Assembly (NCBI GenBank): GCA_964528595.1
Contig: CAZGTM010000024.1
Location: 1 to 56,317 of the forward strand
DNA from: CAYFKJ01 sp964528595
GTDB lineage: Bacteria; Pseudomonadota; Alphaproteobacteria; UBA2966
Direction of reading: 5' to 3'
DNA length: 56,317 nucleotides
Made by a program: the position numbers and the translations under genes
Shown: piece by piece, positions 24,884-33,015 of the stretch
Layout of the letters: each line of letters begins with the position of its first letter
Numbering within the stretch: position 1 is the first letter of the stretch
Notes under the pieces: generated by a model
Seen by the model: the letters and a program-made list of their open reading frames with translations, nothing else
Databases searched by the model: none
Told to the model about the DNA's origin: nothing

Positions 24884-25513
24884 ATGAAAAAGCCGGCGAC
24901 AATGTATTTCGATTTTGTTTCCCCGTTCGCCTATTTCGCTTTTTGCCACCTGGATGAACTTTCGGAACGTCTGGAGTTTAGCTACAAGCCAACTCTGTTT
25001 GCCGGGCTGCTCAATCACTGGGAACAAAAGGGTCCGGCGGAAATTCCGGCAAAGAAAATACACACGTTTCATTACGTGCGCTGGTACGCCACGAGCCACG
25101 AAATCGAGTTTAACACACCCCCCGCCCATCCCTTCAATCCGATTAGAGCCCTGAGGCTTGCCATCGCGCTGGGATCGACACGCGAGGTGGCGGATGCCTT
25201 GTTTCGCTGCATCTGGGTTGACGGTGACCTACCCGATTTCGATGCGGGCTGGGCGGCGATCAAAATAGCCGTGGGAAGAAACGACTCCGACGACCTTATC
25301 TCGAACCAGCAGGTCAAGGACGCGTTGAGGGCCAATGGCGAGGAAGCCATCGCACAGGGGGTTTTTGGCGTGCCCACGATTGCACTGGATGGTCACTTGT
25401 TCTGGGGCATCGATTCGTTCGGGATGCTGAAGGATTACCTCGATGATCCCGAGACGCTGGACGGGCCGGAGGGCCGGAGGGTTGCGTCCCTCCAGCCGTC
25501 GGCGACCCGCTAA
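24884..25513 (+). CDS. 2-hydroxychromene-2-carboxylate isomerase / DsbA-family thioredoxin-fold protein
   Basis: This 209-aa protein begins TMYFDFVSPFAYFAFCHLDEL, where a Ser replaces the thioredoxin Cys as in kappa-class GST-like HCCA isomerases. GVFGVPTIALDGHLFWGIDSFGMLKDYL at the C terminus carries the cis-Pro region typical of the family. The prototype NahD isomerises hydroxychromene carboxylate in naphthalene breakdown with glutathione; here no aromatic pathway is near, so the substrate is open. The ATG at 24884 is eight bases after GTGAGG. The stop lies three bases from the convergent FecR gene. Confidence 0.88.
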   Translation: MKKPATMYFDFVSPFAYFAFCHLDELSERLEFSYKPTLFAGLLNHWEQKGPAEIPAKKIHTFHYVRWYATSHEIEFNTPPAHPFNPIRALRLAIALGSTREVADALFRCIWVDGDLPDFDAGWAAIKIAVGRNDSDDLISNQQVKDALRANGEEAIAQGVFGVPTIALDGHLFWGIDSFGMLKDYLDDPETLDGPEGRRVASLQPSATR

Positions 25514-25516
25514 GCG

Positions 25517-28195
25517 CTATTTCGTCGCGGCGAAAACGCCCGACGCTTTGTAGTTGGTCCCGCTGATCGAGAAGTGACCGCCCATGTTGGCATTTGCGGC
25601 ACTGCTGCTCTCCATGAACGAGCCCAATAGGGAACCTGATTTACCCGAGCCGGTGCCCGACGTTCCGGTTATCGAGCCGGAGAAGGTATGCAGCGAATTC
25701 GATGCCGAAGCCAGGGTCAAACCAGCCATGGTGTAGCTACCGCCGTCGAAATTGGTGAGGGTTCCGGAAGACGATGAGGGCGTGTCGAAGTTGACGCTGT
25801 AGTTCCAGCTCCCGATCGCCAGGTAAACGTCACTGCTATTGATCACGCTGCCGATGGCATGCCCGGTGTAGCTTGCCGTGCCGCTGAGCGCGGAAATGGC
25901 GCTGAGCGCCGGAATATCACCCGCGACCCAAGTCGCCATGTGGACCTGATTGCGGTTGCTCGAGACCTGGAAATCGCTACTCCAGAAACCCCAGCTGAGA
26001 TGCGCGCACGAGCACACCGACACGCCTGACGGAATAAAGCTCGAATCGAATTCGCTGGCTAGGGAAACGGAGACCATACCCGCCGCAACATCGCTCGCCG
26101 TGCCGGTGCTGATGCTTACCGGTGAGGTTTCGTTGTCCGCGGCGCCGAATGTATTATCGTCGATGAAGACGCTGTCGCCGGAGGTCGCGCTGCTGTCGCC
26201 AAAGGCCGTGTCATCGTCGCCAAATTCAGTTCTCAAGAATGTGAACAAGGATGTGTTGGCATCTTTGACGTTGATGTCGGCGGTAATCTTATTCGTCGCC
26301 GTACTGGTCTTGAGCGTGATGTTGTTGGGATCAGACGTTTCGTTCTGGAATACGACACTGTTGGTGACCGTGCCGCTTGAGTTCACGACCTGGAAGGCGC
26401 CACCGGAGTAACCGTTGTACGTATCCGTCGTGCGGGTACCCACCGTATCGTCCACCTTCAAGGCGATCGCGTTGGGAAAAATATCAGTCGATGTGCCCGA
26501 TACCAGTGCCGCCACGCCGTCACTGTCGGTCGTATCGGATTCAAGGACGAAATAGTTGGCGTCAGTCCCTCCGCCGAAGAAATCGTTGTCGGTGGTTCCG
26601 CTTTCAGACGATTGAATTTCGCCATCCGTCATGCGCATGGCGGCGCTCGTCGACAATCTTGCAGTTGCTATTTGAAGGCCGTCGAGTATCGGCAGATTGC
26701 TGCTCAGTGTAACTTCGCCGACGGCTAAGCTCATGACCGATTTCTGGCTGCTTCCGGTACCGCTGATCAGTAGTGTCCTGTGACCAAATGCCCGGACCGC
26801 CGTCGAGGAGCCGGAAGTATCCCAGACGATGGCCGTATCTGAAGTGCTTTCCGCTTCGGCCGGCGTCAGGGAACCCCCGTCTGCATTGCGCAGGAACGGG
26901 AATTTGCTGTCCAACACGAAATCGTCCTGCAGGGCGTAGAATGTGGTGCCGCTGGTCGGCGCGCCGGTGACGGGCTCTCCGCCCCATCCGACGACTTTGT
27001 GGCCGTCGCCGGAATCGGTAAGTTCGTAGAAACCGAATTTTTCATCGGACGTCACGAATCCCGTGCCAGTCAGGGTTGACGAGCCAAACGGCTGGGCCGT
27101 GCTTTCGGCCGTAAAACTCCCGGTGGCGATATTTGCTGTGAAATCTCCCTGTGACGTTGAGGTGGTAAAGATGCCGTTGCTGACCGAACCGTTGGAAAAG
27201 GCCAAATTCAACGTCGAACTGCTATCGTCGGTGCCGTTCGCAGGCGTCGTTGCGTGTTTCAGTCGGCCCTTTATTGTCGACGAAATAGACAACCCGGAGT
27301 TTGATGACGCCGTCGACTGACTTGCGGTCTCCGTCTCAGCCGAGTCTTCCACTTCCGCGGTGTCGACGACTGTATCAACTGCTGCCAACGACGGACCTGT
27401 CGAGGGGCCCAGATCCGAAGGCGCATTGGAGGACCCTTCCTCTGCGATACCGCTGTCGGCAACATCATTGTCGCTGACGGCGCCACCGTCGCCCTCTTCT
27501 TCATCGCGGCCGCCCTCTTCCAGAGCGGAAAGCGATTGGTCCAGATCTGCATCGGTCGCCGGCGCCGGCTCCGTTGGGGGCTGGCCAGGGGCCACGGAAA
27601 CAGTGTAGCCGGGGCGCGTAATCTCACGCGTAACGCCGCCAGCCTCCACGGTGAGGGATTCGCCAAACAGGAAAATTGCCTGCGTGGCGCCCGCATCGGC
27701 CACATTTACCAGGGTAATGCCGCCTCGAATGCCGATAGTGGCCGTCGGCGTTTTCAAGACCACGGGGGTTTTCTTGCTGATTTTCCCGCCGACAAACCGA
27801 AACACGCCCTTGACGGCGTTCAAGGCGATCTTGCCGGTTTTTGCGTTGGGATCGAAAACGAATTCGTCAAGAACGACGCTCGAGTCCGGACCGATCGTCA
27901 AGGCTGACTCGTCAAGGAACAACATCTGCGTTTGACCTTTTTCGCCGGTCGTAACGACTTCGTTCCCAAATACATTAATGCCCACGTGCAGTACTCGCGC
28001 TGCACCGGATGGGGGTTTGCCGACCGCTTCGGGATTGACCGCCGCGGTAACGCCAATCTCCAGATTCTGGGCGTACACCGGATAAGCAGTAATCAAGCCG
28101 AAACCCATGCCGGCCACGATCGTCGCTGGAAGCGCTCTGACAGCGCAACGGCAAGACAAAAAGATTTTCGTCAAAATGTTCGCCAAACAGCCCAT
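25517..28195 (-). CDS. Large FecR-domain exported protein
   Basis: This 892-aa protein has a signal peptide with a long n-region (hydrophobic core about 20-40, ends YAQ). A FecR domain lies at about 65-170 (LTIGPDSSVVLDEFVFD, KGVFRFVGGKISKKTPVVLKTPTATIGIRGG), followed by a low-complexity acidic/Ser-Thr-rich linker (about 195-300). The rest is a long Ser/Gly/Thr/Asp-rich region of beta strands. The end (HFSISGTNYKASGVFAATK) resembles the beta-barrel lobes of TbpB-like or Slam-dependent surface proteins; that comparison is impression only. The start is supported by GGGGAG eight bases before the ATG. Surface or periplasmic location is inferred. Confidence 0.85.
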   Translation of the reverse strand: MGCLANILTKIFLSCRCAVRALPATIVAGMGFGLITAYPVYAQNLEIGVTAAVNPEAVGKPPSGAARVLHVGINVFGNEVVTTGEKGQTQMLFLDESALTIGPDSSVVLDEFVFDPNAKTGKIALNAVKGVFRFVGGKISKKTPVVLKTPTATIGIRGGITLVNVADAGATQAIFLFGESLTVEAGGVTREITRPGYTVSVAPGQPPTEPAPATDADLDQSLSALEEGGRDEEEGDGGAVSDNDVADSGIAEEGSSNAPSDLGPSTGPSLAAVDTVVDTAEVEDSAETETASQSTASSNSGLSISSTIKGRLKHATTPANGTDDSSSTLNLAFSNGSVSNGIFTTSTSQGDFTANIATGSFTAESTAQPFGSSTLTGTGFVTSDEKFGFYELTDSGDGHKVVGWGGEPVTGAPTSGTTFYALQDDFVLDSKFPFLRNADGGSLTPAEAESTSDTAIVWDTSGSSTAVRAFGHRTLLISGTGSSQKSVMSLAVGEVTLSSNLPILDGLQIATARLSTSAAMRMTDGEIQSSESGTTDNDFFGGGTDANYFVLESDTTDSDGVAALVSGTSTDIFPNAIALKVDDTVGTRTTDTYNGYSGGAFQVVNSSGTVTNSVVFQNETSDPNNITLKTSTATNKITADINVKDANTSLFTFLRTEFGDDDTAFGDSSATSGDSVFIDDNTFGAADNETSPVSISTGTASDVAAGMVSVSLASEFDSSFIPSGVSVCSCAHLSWGFWSSDFQVSSNRNQVHMATWVAGDIPALSAISALSGTASYTGHAIGSVINSSDVYLAIGSWNYSVNFDTPSSSSGTLTNFDGGSYTMAGLTLASASNSLHTFSGSITGTSGTGSGKSGSLLGSFMESSSAANANMGGHFSISGTNYKASGVFAATK

Positions 28196-28288
28196 ATCTT
28201 CAACTCCCCGAAGGAAAAACGCAGTTAATGCTGAAGCGGCAATTCAAGCGCAATCAAATTCGCCTGAAGAAATCCGCGAACTCCACTA

Positions 28289-28879
28289 CTACATGTTGTT
28301 GAAGAGATAATCACAGCACTTTCCGATCGGGCCCTCGGCCTTGGCGATCGCATCAACGATCGTCTCGTCGGGCAGTCTGCCGGCGTAACGTTCGTGTTTT
28401 TGGTTGATGACAAATGCGATCGCGTTTTCGTGCGCACCGTTAATTCTCAGTCTAACAATTTTTGGAACATAGGCGCCGCTAACCATCTCCCTGTTCCAAA
28501 CCACGGAAAGCTCGTGATCCGCAAGGTTCGCATCCACTCGGTAGGCGATGCCGTTACAGGAACCGCCCGATTGAAGCCCAAGCATTAGTCCCGGTTGCTC
28601 GGGTGTGCCCCTACCCATGTGGGTCCAGAGGCAAAATTGCCGGTGATAACCGTAAAGCTTGGCGGCGGATCTCTCGACGTAATGGATTGTCGGGTTCCAC
28701 ATCAAAGAACCATATCCGAACAGCCAAACGTCATTACCGGACGGCAACAATGAGAGCGTCTTTTGTTTCGATATTTCCCTGTCTTCAGGCGTCATGCGCT
28801 TAAAGATGCCCCGCCTCTCGGCTTCGACGAGGAAGGCTTCCATTCGGCCGTCGAGTATCTCTTCGCGCTTAACGTTCAT
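28289..28879 (-). CDS. ChaC-like gamma-glutamylcyclotransferase
   Basis: This 196-aa protein carries VWLFGYGSLMWNP, the glycine loop that binds the gamma-glutamyl group, and the catalytic Glu in ADHELSVVWNREM. FLWTHMGRGTPEQPGLMLGL is typical of ChaC proteins. Family enzymes cleave glutathione to 5-oxoproline and Cys-Gly in the cytosol. It is transcribed on the same strand as the FecR-domain gene, 93 bases upstream of it. Other glutathione-linked genes (GST, frmA, GFA, HCCA-like) occur in the window but not in its operon. Confidence 0.92.
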   Translation of the reverse strand: MNVKREEILDGRMEAFLVEAERRGIFKRMTPEDREISKQKTLSLLPSGNDVWLFGYGSLMWNPTIHYVERSAAKLYGYHRQFCLWTHMGRGTPEQPGLMLGLQSGGSCNGIAYRVDANLADHELSVVWNREMVSGAYVPKIVRLRINGAHENAIAFVINQKHERYAGRLPDETIVDAIAKAEGPIGKCCDYLFNNM

Positions 28880-28999
28880 CGGAAAATCACTGCTCAGTCG
28901 GTCGGTGATACAGAATTAGGGTATCGATCGGCTGACGGCCAATCTTTCTTCCCCAAATACCCGCAACCGGCCAACCAGATCCGGTCAATTCAAACGAAA

Positions 29000-29023
29000 G
29001 CGAGCGCCCCGCGGGGCGCTCGC
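29000..29023 (-). terminator. Perfect 24-bp palindrome acting as terminator of the XRE gene
   Basis: The two 12-base halves are exact reverse complements (GCGAGCGCCCCG then its complement). On the minus strand it is followed by TTTCGTTTG. It lies 109 bases beyond the XRE stop. The rest of 28880-29132 shows nothing else. Confidence 0.65.
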
Positions 29024-29132
29024 CATGTATCCCATTTGGGAAATCGTCATTTCGCCGAGGTCCGACAACCATTCCACATTGCTCCCCCAATGTGCCGTGC
29101 GGCTGGCTGGCAAACTACCAGGCGTTTCCCTT

Positions 29133-29570
29133 TTAGTCGTCCGACAACTCTTCCTCGCCCGAAAGACCAGCGACGACTTTTACCAGTTCAAAGACGCGCT
29201 TGCGGACGGCCGGGCTTTCGATAGCATAGTAAGCTCGAACGAGTTCCAGCGTTTCGCGGCGTGCAAACTGATTTTCCTCGGAAAGCGCGGGATTGCTTTC
29301 GGGGTCGATAACCGCTCCCGATCGAACATCGCCCGGCATATCATCGAAGAAGAAGGAAACCGGCACATCCAGAATTTGCGAAAACTGGTAGAGGCGGCTT
29401 GAGCCGATGCGGTTGGCTCCGCGCTCATACTTTTGAATTTGCTGGAACGTCAAACTCACGGCTTCACCCAGTTTACCTTGGGTCATGCCGAGTAGAGTCC
29501 GGCGCAATCGGACGCGACTGCCGACATGGACGTCGACGGGATTTGGTTTGGATACTTCAGTCGAAGACAC
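29133..29570 (-). CDS. XRE-family transcriptional regulator
   Basis: The protein has 145 aa. The helix-turn-helix spans about residues 15-70 (VGSRVRLRRTLLGMTQGKLGEAVSLTFQQIQKYERGANRI), close to the SinR/Cro type found in many alphaproteobacteria. A linker and a C-terminal helical module follow (RRETLELVRAYYAIESPAVRKRVFELVKVVAG, about 105-137). I chose the GTG at 29570 because AAGGAG stands six bases before it; the frame to 29636 would start without a ribosome site. Two inverted repeats in its upstream region (29602-29621 and 29691-29710) fit autoregulation. The same C-terminal module is encoded alone at 33016-33231. Confidence 0.9.
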   Translation of the reverse strand: MSSTEVSKPNPVDVHVGSRVRLRRTLLGMTQGKLGEAVSLTFQQIQKYERGANRIGSSRLYQFSQILDVPVSFFFDDMPGDVRSGAVIDPESNPALSEENQFARRETLELVRAYYAIESPAVRKRVFELVKVVAGLSGEEELSDD

Positions 29571-29601
29571 TTTTGTCTCCTTTTTTCTGGGGGTGAACGA
29601 T

Positions 29602-29621
29602 GGTAATAGGAATATATTACC
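29602..29621. promoter_or_regulatory. Inverted repeat just upstream of the XRE gene
   Basis: GGTAATA (29602-29608) and TATTACC (29615-29621) are perfect arms around GGAATA. The sequence includes ATAGGAA, one half of the TAGGAAWWTTCCTA motif seen at 29694 and 32851. It lies 32-51 bases before the GTG start, within the likely promoter. Confidence 0.5.
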
Positions 29622-29690
29622 TTCAATGAGTAGCATTATTCAACTGTTGATGGCAGTTTTTTCCCGATCGAAACACTCATCCGGGCGTTA

Positions 29691-29710
29691 AATTAGGAAA
29701 TTTCCTATTT
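29691..29710. promoter_or_regulatory. Palindromic operator TAGGAAATTTCCTA (site 1)
   Basis: The 14-base core 29694-29707 is a perfect palindrome, extended imperfectly to AA...TT (29691-29710). An almost identical core, TAGGAAAATTCCTA, occurs at 32851-32864 before the orphan module gene. The site lies about 120 bases upstream of the XRE start and about 85 bases beyond the stop of the minus-strand 68-aa gene. The shared core makes both sites likely targets of one regulator, most simply the XRE protein. Confidence 0.65.
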
Positions 29711-29791
29711 GTGTTTCAAAGTAAACTGCTCACCGCAGATTGTCTTGTAGAAATTGTATCCCGTGATTAATAAAGCAAGCGAAAGACGCGC

Positions 29792-29998
29792 TTAGTTATC
29801 CGCTCTTCCATTTTCCGCCAAATAATACAACGAGCCGTATTCGCGGTGTACCCGCTCCCCCACCTCCTCAAGAGCCGCGGCCAAAAGTGTCGCCGCAACG
29901 TTCAATCCCAGATGACGAGCCTCCCCCAGCCCTTTGGCTAATTCGACCTCCAATGCTTTCAAGCGATGTAGATCGATAAAAAGTTCAGTGTCAGACAT
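29792..29998 (-). CDS. Small hypothetical protein, 68 aa
   Basis: I do not recognise this protein. It is predicted to be largely helical (LFIDLHRLKALEVELAKGLGEARHLGLNVAATLLAAALEEVGERVHREYG) and could form a coiled-coil dimer; there is no Cys and no membrane segment. It stands alone on the minus strand between the XRE gene and the transposase/PAS gene. A CRP-like palindrome begins 21 bases before its ATG. The coding bias is less GC-rich than the core genes, and its reality rests on the plausible helix pattern and the regulatory site. Confidence 0.6.
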   Translation of the reverse strand: MSDTELFIDLHRLKALEVELAKGLGEARHLGLNVAATLLAAALEEVGERVHREYGSLYYLAENGRADN

Positions 29999-30018
29999 GC
30001 CGTAAAAAATATCTCCAT

Positions 30019-30044
30019 TGTGACGTGCATCACACTATTGTGAT
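30019..30044. promoter_or_regulatory. CRP/FNR-type binding site with overlapping second palindrome
   Basis: TGTGACGTGCATCACA (30019-30034) matches the CRP consensus TGTGA-N6-TCACA exactly. Its right arm is shared with a second inverted repeat, ATCACA-CTAT-TGTGAT (30029-30044). The site lies in the divergent region between the 68-aa gene (start 29998) and the transposase/PAS gene (start about 30204). No full CRP/FNR gene is in the window. Confidence 0.65.
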
Positions 30045-30142
30045 CATGGGACTTATGATAGACAACATTTCCGCAGACAAGAAGCTGCATTTTGGTTGAG
30101 TGAAGCGGTAAATATTAGTAGGGTTGTCTCCATCCGCGCAAA

Positions 30143-30158
30143 CACACTTTCTAGTGTG
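30143..30158. repeat. Inverted repeat in the leader of the transposase/PAS gene
   Basis: CACACT (30143-30148) and AGTGTG (30153-30158) are perfect arms around TTCT, about 45 bases before the likely start codon. It could be a small mRNA hairpin or an operator; there is no T-run. Confidence 0.45.
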
Positions 30159-30203
30159 CGAACTTGGAATTTGTAGAAAAAGCAACCTTTGGGAGCATGG
30201 TCC

Positions 30204-31142
30204 TTGGACTATCGTAGAAGCCGCACCCAGTACGCGCCCAGACCACATTTGGATGCAGCGTTCGCCGAGACGCTGGAATCCATCGCGGGCTCGTTGGACT
30301 GGAGTGTCTTCAACCGCTTTTTCTTATGGCTTGAAAAATCGAACGATCTGAACGGGCACCGGCCGCTGGTGCTGTTCCGTTCGATGCTGCTGCAGCACTT
30401 CTACGCCCTCAGCGCGCCTGAATTCGACCTTGATCTCAAGGACCGGATATCGTTTCGGAAATTTGCCGGGTTGGGGCAGGACGAGGTGGCGCCGGAGCAT
30501 TCAGATCTGTCGCGTTTCCGCCGCCTCCTCGATGAGCGCAATCTCACAGAAGAAGTTTTCACGGAATTTCAGCAGCTGATCGACAAATGCGAACTGCCCG
30601 ACCTCAAGCGCCAGGGCATGGCGGACGGTTTGGACCAATCGCTGACGGCCTCGACCGACATCTGGTCCAAGGGCCCGCCCGAGTGGATCAGCTTGCGCGA
30701 GTCTTTTCTTTCTTATTGGGACAGCAAGCGTAGCAGCGGCGAAATTCCCAACACCGATGAAATCAAGCTCTCGGAAGCGGAACACATCCGCCAGAACATG
30801 ACCCTGATACGGGTCTTGCCCGACGATGAAGGATTTCGTTACGAGTGGGTCGGGGAGAATTTGCGCAACGCCAACGAAAACGACAATACAGGAGATACTA
30901 TCGCGGAGAAGGCCGAAGATAATATTCGAAAACACGGTCACGCTGGCTTGCAAGGCGAGTTGCATTCCCTTTTTAGCAGCGTCACTGCACGAAGACGGCC
31001 GGTGTCTACGTCAACCTATTTCATTAACGCGGGCGGTCGAAGGTGTACTCTATGGACCGTCCAAGCGCCATTGCTAGGTGATAACGAATCCATTGACATG
31101 TTGCTCGGCATTGCAATGGTAAATCTTGTCGAGATTATTTGA
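30204..31142 (+). CDS. IS5-type transposase N-terminal domain fused to a PAS domain
   Basis: This protein of about 312 aa has two parts. The first (30360-30580) is the DUF772 N-terminal domain of IS5-group transposases: RPLVLFRSMLLQHFYALSAP, LKDRISFRKFAGL, PEHSDLSRFRRLL. The DDE catalytic domain that should follow is absent. From about 30680 the chain reads as a PAS_5-like sensor domain (YWDSKRSSGEIPNTDEI, EGFRYEWVGENL, STYFINAGGRRCTLWTVQAPL). The reading frame is continuous with no stop or frameshift. No ATG is available in this frame at the N terminus; TTG 30204, eight bases after GGGAG, is my choice (TTG 30189 is possible). It looks like a domesticated regulator. Confidence 0.75.
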   Translation: MDYRRSRTQYAPRPHLDAAFAETLESIAGSLDWSVFNRFFLWLEKSNDLNGHRPLVLFRSMLLQHFYALSAPEFDLDLKDRISFRKFAGLGQDEVAPEHSDLSRFRRLLDERNLTEEVFTEFQQLIDKCELPDLKRQGMADGLDQSLTASTDIWSKGPPEWISLRESFLSYWDSKRSSGEIPNTDEIKLSEAEHIRQNMTLIRVLPDDEGFRYEWVGENLRNANENDNTGDTIAEKAEDNIRKHGHAGLQGELHSLFSSVTARRRPVSTSTYFINAGGRRCTLWTVQAPLLGDNESIDMLLGIAMVNLVEII

Positions 31143-31178
31143 CAGGCTCCTAAATCCGACTAGGGCGTCCCTAAAATT

Positions 31179-31898
31179 CTACGCAGCTAATTCCATGGGC
31201 TGCAATGTCAGCCAGCGGCGCATGGCGTCGTTGGTGGCGTGTGAATTTTCCATCGTTATCATATGAGCAGCATCATCAATTTCCACCAGATCGCAATTTG
31301 GAATTTGCTCCGCCATTTCAAGATGTACATCTAACCCGGTTACTGTGTCATGCTTACCAACCAAAACCAGTGTGGGAACCCTTATTTGACATGCGGTACT
31401 CAAATATTCCGGGCGGTTAATTATTGCTGTTTGAAGCGTGCAGAAAGGATCTTTTCCAACTTCATAAGCTTGACGCACCAGAGATTCAACAATTTGCCCG
31501 CGCCGATTTCTTGGGTGTACGTAAATAGGGGCAAGACGCCGCATCGCATGCATGTATCCTTGGTTTCTGATGTTTGAGACGATGGCATGACGGCGTGCGG
31601 TCATGGCTTTGCTTTCACACCCTGCCATGGTGCTGAATAATCCAAGGTGCGTTACTCGTTCTGGAGCCCGTTTATAAATTTCGAAGCACAAATACCCGCC
31701 CATCGACCAACCTGCTAAGGCAAATCGGTCCGGTGCCCCCTCCAAAATTTCATCGGCGATTGTCCCTAGATCATCGCGAGGCGGAAGCGGTGTCACCCAA
31801 CACTCGGCGATATCGCTGAGTGCGGCAATTTGCGATTCCCACATCAATCGATTTGCCGCCAATCCAGGAATCAATAATAAAGATTGCCTCTCTTGCAT
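31179..31898 (-). CDS. Alpha/beta hydrolase
   Basis: This 239-aa hydrolase has the catalytic triad visible: nucleophile Ser in LAGWSMGGYL, acid Asp in LVGKHDTVTGLD, and His in IDDAAHMITMENSH. The oxyanion strand is LLLIPGLAANRLMW. It belongs to the broad esterase/lipase-type superfamily and the substrate cannot be told. It converges on the transposase/PAS gene with 36 bases between the stops. Base composition is less GC-rich than the core genes, in line with the surrounding accessory stretch. Confidence 0.9.
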   Translation of the reverse strand: MQERQSLLLIPGLAANRLMWESQIAALSDIAECWVTPLPPRDDLGTIADEILEGAPDRFALAGWSMGGYLCFEIYKRAPERVTHLGLFSTMAGCESKAMTARRHAIVSNIRNQGYMHAMRRLAPIYVHPRNRRGQIVESLVRQAYEVGKDPFCTLQTAIINRPEYLSTACQIRVPTLVLVGKHDTVTGLDVHLEMAEQIPNCDLVEIDDAAHMITMENSHATNDAMRRWLTLQPMELAA

Positions 31899-32224
31899 GA
31901 ATCCGCCCTCCGTCAGTCATGGCTCCTTAAAGCAGCGCCACTTGCCACCTTTAACAATCAAAAATAATACACAGGTATGTGCTATTCGAAAATTTAGCTC
32001 GTAGTAATTGAATTGCATTTTTAAGTAATCATTTAAAAAGCTGTCACTAATTCGAACGGAGCCCTGCAAGTGGCCAACTTCCCGTAGTAAATAGCGGGTA
32101 TGCTGTGCTATGATGCCGACGAAGCGCTAAACAACTTCAGGTATGTGGCGCGAGGCGTTCACCAACGAGGAATTTCCAGCTCAAAATTGAGCCGCCTCGA
32201 AGGTGTCAATGAGGAGCAGGTCCT
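31899..32224. other. Gene-free AT-rich spacer, 326 bp
   Basis: This divergent spacer separates the hydrolase (minus) and the double-HTH gene (plus) and must hold both promoters. The part 31955-32050 is very A/T rich. I see no convincing palindrome, repeat or small gene. GAGGAG at 32211-32216 is the ribosome site of the next gene. Confidence 0.6.
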
Positions 32225-32779
32225 TTGACTAACCAGGCATTGAACATGCGTCTTGATCCGGTGCGTCGGCGTATCGTCGAACTCACCCGGCAGCAGGGCA
32301 CGAATTTGGCGCAGTTGTCGCGGCTGCTCGGACGCAATCACGCCTATCTGCAGCAGTTCATTCGGCGTGGTACGCCGAAGCGGCTGCCGGAAGACGTGAG
32401 ACGTGATTTAGCCCGAATTTTGGCGGTTCCGGAGCCCGAGTTGGGTGCGTCGAACCCTAATCGCACGAGCCAAAATCGTCCGGCTATTTCTTCCTCGATG
32501 CCTCTAAACACCTTCGCCACCAGATTGGAAGCGGCACGGCAAAACTCGCTTTATCGAACGGCCGCGGAATTCTCCAAGGCGACGGATATCGATTATCTTC
32601 GCTACATCGAATTGGAGACGGGCGAGGAAGATCCGAGCATCCGGGAACTCGACCACATCTCACAAGTTGCCCGTATATCGTTGGATTGGTTGACCCGTGG
32701 AGACGGCTTTGATTCTCGTGAGGATGACGCCAAACTTGAATTGCCGAAGCATGGACTGCCGCGCCGCAGGACGATTTAG
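32225..32779 (+). CDS. Double helix-turn-helix regulator
   Basis: This 184-aa protein contains two apparent DNA-binding segments. The first (about residues 10-70, RRRIVELTRQQGTNLAQLSRLLGRNHAYLQQFIRRGTPKRLPEDVRRDLARIL) resembles the HTH of S24/LexA-like repressors from alphaproteobacteria, but the peptidase domain is missing. The second (about 98-165, TFATRLEAARQNSLYRTAAEFSKATDIDYLRYIELETGEEDPSIRELDHI) is an XRE-like fold. The TTG start has GAGGAG eight bases before it; the next ATG (32246) has none. It is encoded next to the palindromic operator at 32848 and the orphan XRE C-terminal module. Confidence 0.82.
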   Translation: MTNQALNMRLDPVRRRIVELTRQQGTNLAQLSRLLGRNHAYLQQFIRRGTPKRLPEDVRRDLARILAVPEPELGASNPNRTSQNRPAISSSMPLNTFATRLEAARQNSLYRTAAEFSKATDIDYLRYIELETGEEDPSIRELDHISQVARISLDWLTRGDGFDSREDDAKLELPKHGLPRRRTI

Positions 32780-32847
32780 AATTACTGCAAACTTGATTAG
32801 ACATAGTTCTTCGACGCGCGTATAAGTTGCTTTGCGGAAAATCGGGG

Positions 32848-32867
32848 CAATAGGAAAATTCCTATTG
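32848..32867. promoter_or_regulatory. Palindromic operator CAATAGGAAAATTCCTATTG (site 2)
   Basis: The 20-base sequence is a perfect palindrome: nine-base arms around AA. Its core TAGGAAAATTCCTA (32851-32864) differs at one central base from site 1 at 29694-29707. It lies about 150 bases before the orphan XRE-module gene and 70 bases after the double-HTH gene. Confidence 0.7.
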
Positions 32868-33015
32868 ACCGGACGGAAGTCATTGTCGATGCTTTTGAGA
32901 AGCATGTTGAATGGGTTATTGATAGTCGGCGCGGGTCTCTCAGCTCAGAGCGAATGCCCAAGCTGACCGAGGTCAAAATCCCATCATCGAGATGTAACAT
33001 TCACGGGTGGGCACG

